Assembly: GCA_017507595.1 (NCBI GenBank)
Contig: JAFWAM010000068.1
Coordinates: forward strand, 1 to 5,807
Direction of reading: 5' to 3'
Origin: Clostridia bacterium
Lineage (GTDB): Bacteria; Bacillota_A; Clostridia; Christensenellales; Borkfalkiaceae
DNA: 5,807 nt
The translations under genes and the position numbers were made by a program. Shown here piece after piece: positions 1-4,278 of the stretch (its first letter is position 1; every line of letters begins with the position of its first letter). The notes under the pieces are model-generated. The model had not been told where the DNA came from. It saw nothing but the letters and a program-made list of their open reading frames with translations, and made no database searches.

Positions 1-103
1 CGGTTATCGGCATTATTTTGATAAAAATTTATTATTTTTTTGCTTTGCGAAGTTAAAAATGCCATCAATAAATCAAGATGGTAAAATCAAGGTCAAATTT
101 GTC
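1..103. other. A/T-rich flank with no supported gene
   Basis: This stretch lies downstream of the minus-strand DUF421/DUF4363 unit. It is rich in A and T runs. I see no reading frame with a ribosome binding site, no convincing promoter and no tRNA-like fold. A minus-strand ATG at 13-11 could open a gene leaving the window, but it has no Shine-Dalgarno sequence and only four codons are visible, so it is not called. Confidence 0.4.
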
Positions 104-140
104 AAAAAGTCGGCCTATAGGTCGATTATCGCCACTTTTT
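104..140 (-). terminator. Probable intrinsic terminator of the DUF421-DUF4363 unit
   Basis: Read on the minus strand, AAAAAGTGGC (140-131) pairs with GCC-G-ACTTTTT (114-104). This gives a ten-pair stem with one bulged G, ending in a run of five T. A second possible inner stem is formed by CGACC/GGCCG around TATA (124-111), with one G-U pair. The hairpin begins 37 bases after the DUF4363 stop codon, where a terminator is expected. The A-run and T-run are symmetric, so it could also work for transcripts arriving on the plus strand. The stem is A/T-rich at its base, so strength is uncertain. Confidence 0.55.
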
Positions 141-176
141 AATGGTGTTTTAAACAAAAAAATAACGAAAAAACCC

Positions 177-554
177 TCAAAAAAGGTTTTCAATTCTCAA
201 AAGAAAGGTTTTTGGTATCTGTTCGCAAAGCTCCTTTACCACCGTGCACTTGGCGATAGCGTCTTCCTTTTTGCCGTATTTTGTGTAGGTTGTGCATTCC
301 GAGATCCAAAGATCAATTTCCTTTATCTCCGTGTGAGGGATAAAGATATGAAGCTTTTCCTTTTTGCTTATCCAAGCTTGTTGCAGGGCAAGGACGTCGT
401 CCTCGCACACTGTTGCTTCCTCTATTTTTTCGGTTATGGCGTCGATGCGCACGATTATATCATCAAAGGATTTGTCAAGATACCAATGCTCAAAAAAACC
501 GCCGACGGCAATTATGGCCGCGGCCACCAGGATGGAAATCAAAGATTTTACCAC
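177..554 (-). CDS. DUF4363 family protein, single membrane anchor
   Basis: Encodes 125 residues and matches the pattern of the DUF4363 family, whose function is unknown. Residues 4-20 form one hydrophobic segment (LISILVAAAIIAVGGFF), so it is probably an N-terminally anchored protein. The rest looks helical and charged. W61 followed by KKEKLHIFIPH and IKEIDLWISE (residues 61-86), and the closing PKTFLLRIENLF, resemble the conserved parts of the family. The start is a GTG at 554-552; no ATG lies in frame upstream or inside. It shares one base with the stop of the upstream DUF421 gene, and a good Shine-Dalgarno sequence sits inside that gene's end, which points to translational coupling. DUF421 and DUF4363 genes are commonly paired in Clostridia, so the two products may act together at the membrane (inference). 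TGA stop at 179-177. Confidence 0.85.
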   Translation of the reverse strand: MVKSLISILVAAAIIAVGGFFEHWYLDKSFDDIIVRIDAITEKIEEATVCEDDVLALQQAWISKKEKLHIFIPHTEIKEIDLWISECTTYTKYGKKEDAIAKCTVVKELCEQIPKTFLLRIENLF

Positions 555-1240
555 TACCAGATCACCCCGCTTTCAATCTCAATATTCAAAATTTTGTACT
601 TCTTACCACGGGGCTGAAGATACACCTTGCCGTTTGGCGCCACCGTCATCACGTCGACGCGGCCGATGCTTTTAACGCCGTTTTGCTTTAAAAACTCCAA
701 AAGGCGATTGGGACCAAGCTTCAGCGCCCGCAGATTTTTCTTGTAAAGTCTGCCCTCTGCGATTAGTATAACGGGCATTTGGGCGTCGTCCTCAAAATCC
801 GGGTTTGGCATGACGGAAAGCTTGCCGTTGGACTCGTAAATGGCAAAGCACACCCCATCGAGGGAGAAATTCCCTGTGGCGCGCAAGGACTCCACCAGGT
901 CAAAGACGTCCATATTGTTGTTTTTAAGCTCCTTAAGGTCAACGCCCATTCGGTTGATAACGACCGATGGCTTGCCATTGACCATTTTGCGGAAGAAGTG
1001 ACTTTTATGCTCAAGCAGGGTAAGGGTCTGGTGGATAATAAACACTGCCACCACCGATACGATGCCGTAAATAAGCGGTATTGAAACGTCAGTCATGGGC
1101 ACGCAGGCAAGCTCGGCGATAAGCAGGGTTATGATAAACTCAAAGGGTTGCATTTCACCGATCTGGCGCTTACCCATAAGCCGCATGATAACCACCAGCA
1201 CCGCAAAAATAATAAGGGCACGAAAAAAGATAATTACCAT
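554..1240 (-). CDS. DUF421 domain-containing (YetF-like) membrane protein
   Basis: Encodes 228 residues, a normal full length for the DUF421/YetF family. Three hydrophobic segments lie at about residues 3-19, 33-50 and 52-70, followed by a cytosolic DUF421 domain (about 80-215). Family signatures are visible: RLMGKRQIGEMQPFEF (20-35) after the first helix, NGKPSVVINRMGV (88-100), the helix MDVFDLVESLRATGNFSLDGV (110-130), and YESNGKLSVMPNP (135-147). The biochemical role is not established. Bacillus DUF421 proteins such as YetF and the mobile-operon protein 2Duf have been linked to spore inner-membrane properties; whether this organism sporulates cannot be seen here. The ATG at 1240 gives a complete first helix, although it lacks a well-placed Shine-Dalgarno sequence (an AGGA lies about 20 bases upstream). 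It ends with TAG overlapping the GTG of the DUF4363 gene. It is divergent from comM across a 289-base gap. Confidence 0.9.
   Translation of the reverse strand: MVIIFFRALIIFAVLVVIMRLMGKRQIGEMQPFEFIITLLIAELACVPMTDVSIPLIYGIVSVVAVFIIHQTLTLLEHKSHFFRKMVNGKPSVVINRMGVDLKELKNNNMDVFDLVESLRATGNFSLDGVCFAIYESNGKLSVMPNPDFEDDAQMPVILIAEGRLYKKNLRALKLGPNRLLEFLKQNGVKSIGRVDVMTVAPNGKVYLQPRGKKYKILNIEIESGVIW
560..568 (-). promoter_or_regulatory. Ribosome binding site for the GTG-started DUF4363 gene
   Basis: On the minus strand GGGGTGATC (568-560) is close to the full anti-Shine-Dalgarno complement AGGAGGTGATC and lies just upstream of the GTG at 554. It supports the GTG as the true start. It is embedded in the last codons of the DUF421 gene, so ribosomes finishing that gene could re-initiate here. 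Confidence 0.7.
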
Positions 1241-1252
1241 TTGTATTATTTT

Positions 1253-1311
1253 GGCAAAATTCCTGAAAAATATACGGATTTTTCTACCAAAAATCCAGCC
1301 GTTTTTTTGCC
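1253..1311 (-). promoter_or_regulatory. Foldable leader upstream of the DUF421 gene
   Basis: In the minus-strand transcript an outer stem GGCAAAA/TTTTGCC (1311-1305 with 1259-1253) encloses a perfect eight-pair hairpin GGATTTTT-GGTAG-AAAAATCC (1296-1276). The right arm of that hairpin can instead pair as GAAAAAT/ATTTTTC (1284-1278 with 1271-1265). The two small hairpins cannot form together. The structure ends 12 bases before the start codon and covers the only AGGA near it. This is a visible folding potential; a regulatory role is inferred. It matches no riboswitch class I recognise. Confidence 0.35.
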
Positions 1312-1334
1312 CCCCGAAATCCGCTTAAACAGCC

Positions 1335-1352
1335 CCGTTTTTTAAAAAACGG
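1335..1352. repeat. 18-base perfect palindrome
   Basis: CCGTTTTTTAAAAAACGG is perfectly self-complementary. It lies in the divergent intergenic region, about 95 bases before the DUF421 start on one strand and upstream of the comM promoter on the other. It could be a protein binding site (operator-like, with CCG/CGG ends) or a weak hairpin in the DUF421 leader. A/T-tract symmetry in A/T-rich DNA can also arise by chance. Confidence 0.5.
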
Positions 1353-1427
1353 ACAAGTTTGCGACAAAAATATTATATAATTATTATAAAAGTTGGAAAA
1401 ATTCCGTTGACAATTTTGCAAACTTGT
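1353..1427. repeat. 10-bp inverted repeat flanking the divergent promoters
   Basis: ACAAGTTTGC at 1353-1362 is the exact reverse complement of GCAAACTTGT at 1418-1427. The arms are 55 bases apart and centred near 1390. The right arm lies in the spacer of the best plus-strand promoter. The left arm lies just downstream of the minus-strand -10 candidate. This arrangement would suit a regulator that binds both arms, possibly by looping; no binding protein is identified. Confidence 0.5.
1383..1413 (-). promoter_or_regulatory. Possible promoter of the DUF421-DUF4363 unit
   Basis: On the minus strand TTGTCA (1413-1408) and a perfect TATAAT (1388-1383) are separated by 19 bases, which is longer than ideal. 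The -35 overlaps the comM -35 on the other strand. A second TATAAT is at 1377-1372 with no good -35. Transcription from here would give a leader of roughly 130-140 bases before the DUF421 start. Confidence 0.3.
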
Positions 1428-1435
1428 TGCATTAT
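1407..1435 (+). promoter_or_regulatory. Probable sigma-A promoter for comM
   Basis: A perfect TTGACA (1407-1412) is followed after 17 bases by CATTAT (1430-1435, four of six matches to TATAAT). It would start transcription near 1442, leaving a leader of about 85-90 bases. An alternative pair upstream, TTGCGA (1359-1364) and TATTAT (1382-1387) with 17-base spacing, is weaker in its -35. Confidence 0.6.
1417..1431. promoter_or_regulatory. Candidate operator TGCAA-N5-TTGCA
   Basis: TGCAA (1417-1421) and TTGCA (1427-1431) form a symmetric half-site pair with a five-base centre. They lie inside the spacer and touch the -10 of the comM promoter. A protein bound here would block the promoter. The site overlaps the right arm of the larger inverted repeat, so the two may be one signal. 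No known operator consensus is recognised. Confidence 0.35.
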
Positions 1436-1482
1436 AGTAATAATATGAGTAGTTTACCCATTTGACTTGCCGGGGCTTTCTT

Positions 1483-1491
1483 TGTGGATAA
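1483..1491 (-). promoter_or_regulatory. Perfect-consensus DnaA box in the comM leader
   Basis: TGTGGATAA on the plus strand is the reverse complement of TTATCCACA, the consensus DnaA box. It sits downstream of the predicted comM promoter and 38 bases before the start codon. There is no cluster of further boxes and no A/T-rich unwinding element beside it that would suggest an origin. It may be a DnaA roadblock or regulatory site, or a chance match. Confidence 0.4.
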
Positions 1492-1519
1492 GTGGTTGAA
1501 CGAAAAATTTACAACAGAT

Positions 1520-1526
1520 AAGGTGA
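1520..1526 (+). promoter_or_regulatory. Ribosome binding site of comM
   Basis: AAGGTGA matches the anti-Shine-Dalgarno complement. It ends three bases before the ATG at 1530 (six bases from its AGG core), fixing that start. Confidence 0.7.
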
Positions 1527-1529
1527 AAT

Positions 1530-3050
1530 ATGCTTTCAAAGGTAACAAGCTATACGCTGTTGGGCCTTGAGGGGATTCCCGTTGAGGTTGAAGCAGACGT
1601 TTCAAGAGGTATGCCAAGGTTTGATATCGTCGGCCTTCCCGACGCTGCCGTTAAGGAGTCCAAAGAAAGGGTCAAGGCCGCCATTAAAAACTCGGGCAAA
1701 AACTTTCCCGTTGCGCAGATAACGGTCAACCTTGCCCCCGCCGAAATTAAAAAAGAGGGCAGCAAGCTCGATCTTGCCATTGCCGTTGCAATTATCCGTG
1801 CCACCAACGACGGTATGGCCAGGGATATTGAAAAGACGGTATTTTTAGGCGAGCTTTCTCTCGACGGCGATATCCGCCCGGTAACGGGTATTCTTCCCAT
1901 AGTTTTATCTGCAAAGGCCAAGGGGTATGAAAGGGTAGTCGTTCCTTTCGCCAACAAAAACGAGGCAAGCCCCATTGACGGCATAGAGATCGTCGCCGTT
2001 GCAAGCCTTAACGATGTCATGGCCTTTTTACGTGACGAGGCTGATTTTATCGTGCCCCTCACGCCGTTCGTTCCCGCAACGGACAAGGACTATCGCAACG
2101 ACCTCAAATACGTTAAGGGTCAGTACGTGGCAAGGCGCGCCCTTGAGATTGCCGTAAGCGGCGCCCACAATATCCTTCTCGTAGGCTCTCCCGGCGCAGG
2201 TAAGACCATGCTTGCAAAATGCATACCGTCCATCATGCCGGAGCTTACCTTTGAGGAGGCTTTGGAAACTACCGCCGTTCACTCGGTGGCGGGCAACCTT
2301 TTCGGCAAGGACGGCATTATAAAGACCCGTCAGTTTATTTCGCCCCACCACACGGCAACCAAAATTGCCTTGACGGGTGGCGGTCCAAACGTTATGCCGG
2401 GGCTTGTCAGCCTTTCCCACAACGGCGTTTTGTTCCTTGACGAAATGCCCGAATACCAAAGAACGGTTTTAGAGTGTCTCCGTCAGCCCATTGAGGACGG
2501 CGTCATTACGGTTTCCAGGGCAAAGGGAAGCACCATGTACCCCGCAAGATTTATGCTTTGCGCCAGTATGAACCCTTGCCCCTGCGGCAACTACGGCAGC
2601 GAGACTTTGGAGTGTAAATGCTCCGACGCCCAGATCCGCAGATATAAGGCCAAAATTTCAGGCCCCCTCCTCGACAGGATAGACCTTCAGATCCAGGTTG
2701 ACAGCGTCAAATACGACGATCTTGTTTCCGACGGACTGGAAGAAAGCTCTGAAGCGGTCAGACAAAGGGTCAACGTCGCAAGGCGGATCCAGCGCGAAAG
2801 ATTTAAAAACGACGGCATAAAGACCAACGCCGAAATGGGTGAGAGGGAGCTTAATATGTACTGCAAGCTGTCAAAGGAAAACGAGCAGCTCTTTAAAAAA
2901 TCCTTTGAGACCTTGCACCTTTCCGCCCGCGGCAGAAGCAGGATATTAAAGGTTGCGCGCACAATTGCCGACCTTGACTATTCCGAAGATATCCAGAAAA
3001 AGCACCTGCTTGAGGCTATCGGCTACAGAAGCTTCGACCTTACCGAATAA
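1530..3050 (+). CDS. comM: YifB/ComM family Mg-chelatase-like AAA+ ATPase
   Basis: Encodes 506 residues, the usual length of the YifB/ComM family. Residues about 1-170 are the ChlI/Lon-S16-like N-terminal domain, with MPRFDIVGLPDAAVKESKERV near its start (28-48). The AAA+ domain follows: Walker A GSPGAGKT at 219-226, Walker B VLFLDE at 300-305, and CASMNPCPCGNYG (344-356), with C350, C352, C362 and C364 forming a possible metal-binding cluster. GPLLDRIDL (378-386) carries the conserved R383. The C-terminal Mg_chelatase_C domain spans about 393-503, including LSARGRSRILKVARTIADL (464-482). All key residues are present. In Vibrio cholerae and related bacteria ComM is a hexameric helicase that promotes branch migration during transformation; in Bacillota its role is less tested. 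Being 38 bases ahead of dprA agrees with a role in processing incoming DNA (inference). It is probably the first gene of the plus-strand unit. Confidence 0.95.
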   Translation: MLSKVTSYTLLGLEGIPVEVEADVSRGMPRFDIVGLPDAAVKESKERVKAAIKNSGKNFPVAQITVNLAPAEIKKEGSKLDLAIAVAIIRATNDGMARDIEKTVFLGELSLDGDIRPVTGILPIVLSAKAKGYERVVVPFANKNEASPIDGIEIVAVASLNDVMAFLRDEADFIVPLTPFVPATDKDYRNDLKYVKGQYVARRALEIAVSGAHNILLVGSPGAGKTMLAKCIPSIMPELTFEEALETTAVHSVAGNLFGKDGIIKTRQFISPHHTATKIALTGGGPNVMPGLVSLSHNGVLFLDEMPEYQRTVLECLRQPIEDGVITVSRAKGSTMYPARFMLCASMNPCPCGNYGSETLECKCSDAQIRRYKAKISGPLLDRIDLQIQVDSVKYDDLVSDGLEESSEAVRQRVNVARRIQRERFKNDGIKTNAEMGERELNMYCKLSKENEQLFKKSFETLHLSARGRSRILKVARTIADLDYSEDIQKKHLLEAIGYRSFDLTE

Positions 3051-3067
3051 TGGATTCGTCCATTATT
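3046..3067 (+). repeat. Hairpin spanning the comM stop codon
   Basis: AATAATGG (3046-3053) and CCATTATT (3060-3067) form a perfect eight-pair stem with a six-base loop. The left arm includes the comM TAA stop at 3048-3050. No T-run follows and the stem is A/T-rich, so it is not a convincing terminator. It ends ten bases before the dprA ribosome binding site and might affect mRNA stability or coupling of the two genes. Confidence 0.45.
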
Positions 3068-3077
3068 TGCTTGGCTT

Positions 3078-3083
3078 AAGGAG
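3078..3083 (+). promoter_or_regulatory. Ribosome binding site of dprA
   Basis: AAGGAG lies five bases before the ATG at 3089 and fixes that start. Confidence 0.75.
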
Positions 3084-3088
3084 AGATT

Positions 3089-4180
3089 ATGACCGTATAC
3101 ACACCCGACGAAAGGGCAATAATAGCACTTACGTCAATAGACGGCCTTGAATACAGGCACGAATCCTCACTTTTAAACCTTGTTTCAGCCCCTTCAAAGC
3201 TTTTTGACCGCGGCGAAGCCGTCAAGGCCTACCTTGTTAAGGCCATCGGCGAAAACAAAGCAAAAACCGTCCTTATGGCCCTGACCGACCAATACGTTGA
3301 CGGGGTCATTGAGCGGCTTGACAAAAAGGGCGTTACCGTGGTGACCCTTTTATCAAAGGATTATCCCCACAGACTTAAAAATATCGACACGCCGCCTCTT
3401 GCTCTTTACGCACAAGGGGATATATCCCTTTTAAACAGCAAGCACACCCTCGGGGCCGTCGGCTCAAGAAAGTCCATGGCTTATGCCGAAAAGCTCACTC
3501 AGGAGGTTTGCGAAAGCCTTTCAAAGTGTGGCGTAACTATAGTTACGGGCAGCGCCATGGGTGCTGATAAAAGCGCAATTTTAGGGGGCTTAAGCGGGGG
3601 CAGTGTCATTTCCGTCATTGCGGGCGGAATTGACCACGTATATCCCGATTGCAACAGATCGGTCATTGAAAGGGTCGCAAAAACCGGCCTTGTTTTGTCG
3701 GAGCACCCGCCCCACACACCGTCAACCTTCTGGATGTTCCCCGTAAGAAACAGAATAATCGCCGCCCTTTCAGACGCGGTGCTTATTGCCAGCGGCGGTG
3801 AAAAAAGCGGTGCAAGGCACACGGCGGAGTTTGCCGCCAACTACGGCAAGGACGTTTACGCATTTCCTTATTCAGTCGGCGTAAAATCCGGTGAGCTTTG
3901 CAACGATCTTATCAAGCACGGCGCCTATCTTTGCGACCGTGCCGACGATTTATTAAGCGCGTTTGGGGTGGAGCTTCCATCTATGGCAGACGACCTGTCC
4001 GACCTTTCCAACGAGGAGCGGGAGCTTTTAACCGCCATCCGTGAAGGCGAGGACGACGTGACCCTTTACTGCGCAAAAACGGGCAAGCGCTTTTTTGAGA
4101 TAGCCCCCGTTTTGTCCTCCCTTGAAATTATGGGTCTTATCGTAAAGACCGCAGGCAACAAATACAAGCCCGCCAAGTGA
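3089..4180 (+). CDS. dprA: DNA processing protein DprA (Smf), divergent form
   Basis: Encodes 363 residues, a normal DprA length. DprA binds single-stranded DNA in the cytoplasm, shields it and loads RecA. Residues about 1-90 fit the N-terminal helical SAM-like region. The Rossmann-type core (about 90-290) shows LGAVGSRK (121-128), VTGSAMGAD (152-160), AGGIDHVYPDCNR (178-190), LSEHPP (203-208), FPVRNRIIAALSD (217-229), SGARHTAEFA (240-249) and CNDLIKHGAY (271-280). Residues about 303-363 look like the C-terminal winged helix. Compared with the usual motifs it differs at several places: the His of the GIDxxAH stretch is replaced, SGSLITA reads SGARHTA, and the VPG turn reads FPY. The FPxRNRIIA core is intact, so I call it DprA and not an unrelated Rossmann protein. 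It follows comM closely and precedes topA, as in many Bacillota where dprA and topA are neighbours. It ends in TGA at 4178-4180. Confidence 0.9.
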   Translation: MTVYTPDERAIIALTSIDGLEYRHESSLLNLVSAPSKLFDRGEAVKAYLVKAIGENKAKTVLMALTDQYVDGVIERLDKKGVTVVTLLSKDYPHRLKNIDTPPLALYAQGDISLLNSKHTLGAVGSRKSMAYAEKLTQEVCESLSKCGVTIVTGSAMGADKSAILGGLSGGSVISVIAGGIDHVYPDCNRSVIERVAKTGLVLSEHPPHTPSTFWMFPVRNRIIAALSDAVLIASGGEKSGARHTAEFAANYGKDVYAFPYSVGVKSGELCNDLIKHGAYLCDRADDLLSAFGVELPSMADDLSDLSNEERELLTAIREGEDDVTLYCAKTGKRFFEIAPVLSSLEIMGLIVKTAGNKYKPAK

Positions 4181-4204
4181 GGCAAATTCATTATTTTGAC
4201 TTTT

Positions 4205-4221
4205 ACGGACCGTAGGTCCGT
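4205..4221 (+). repeat. Intercistronic hairpin 1 between dprA and topA
   Basis: ACGGACC (4205-4211) and GGTCCGT (4215-4221) form a perfect seven-pair GC-rich stem around GTA. It is preceded by TTTT and followed by CCGTTTATAG, with no T-run. It could be a partial terminator, an RNA-processing or stability element, or a copy of a short dispersed repeat. Confidence 0.5.
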
Positions 4222-4227
4222 CCGTTT

Positions 4228-4247
4228 ATAGGGGATTTCCCCGCTAT
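4228..4247 (+). repeat. Intercistronic hairpin 2 between dprA and topA
   Basis: ATAGGGG and CCCC-G-CTAT pair around ATTT with one bulged base (4228-4247); the core is GGGG/CCCC. It lies six bases after hairpin 1 and about 20 bases before the topA ribosome binding site. CCGGTAAAATTTT follows, so a run of four T lies too far away for a standard terminator. Confidence 0.45.
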
Positions 4248-4268
4248 CCGGTAAAATTTTCATCTTTT

Positions 4269-4274
4269 AAGGAG
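4269..4274 (+). promoter_or_regulatory. Ribosome binding site of topA
   Basis: AAGGAG lies four bases before the ATG at 4279 and fixes that start. Confidence 0.75.
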
Positions 4275-4278
4275 TATT

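Noticed and set aside
78..617. Long plus-strand open frame (179 codons) opposite the DUF4363 gene
   Set aside because: It is antisense to a recognisable family member, has no ribosome binding site, and its product has low-complexity, basic, non-family composition.
779..1084. Plus-strand frame opposite the DUF421 gene
   Set aside because: Antisense shadow of a well-supported gene; no Shine-Dalgarno sequence or family resemblance.
1445..1465. Six-codon leader peptide (MSSLPI) between the comM promoter and gene
   Set aside because: No ribosome binding site, no run of regulatory codons and no terminator after it; most likely chance.
1462..1492. Second comM promoter, TTGACT with GATAAG
   Set aside because: Spacing of 19 bases and a poor -10; the TTGACA promoter upstream explains the gene better.
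1440..1529. Replication origin suggested by the DnaA box
   Set aside because: Only one perfect box is present, without a box cluster, an unwinding element or dnaA/dnaN nearby.
1550..2086. Minus-strand open frame of 178 codons inside comM
   Set aside because: Shadow of comM; its Ser/Ala/Thr-rich product reflects the reverse complement of comM codons, and no start signals are seen.
4205..4247. Rho-independent terminator ending dprA transcription
   Set aside because: Both hairpins lack a following T-run on either strand, so they are listed as structured repeats instead.
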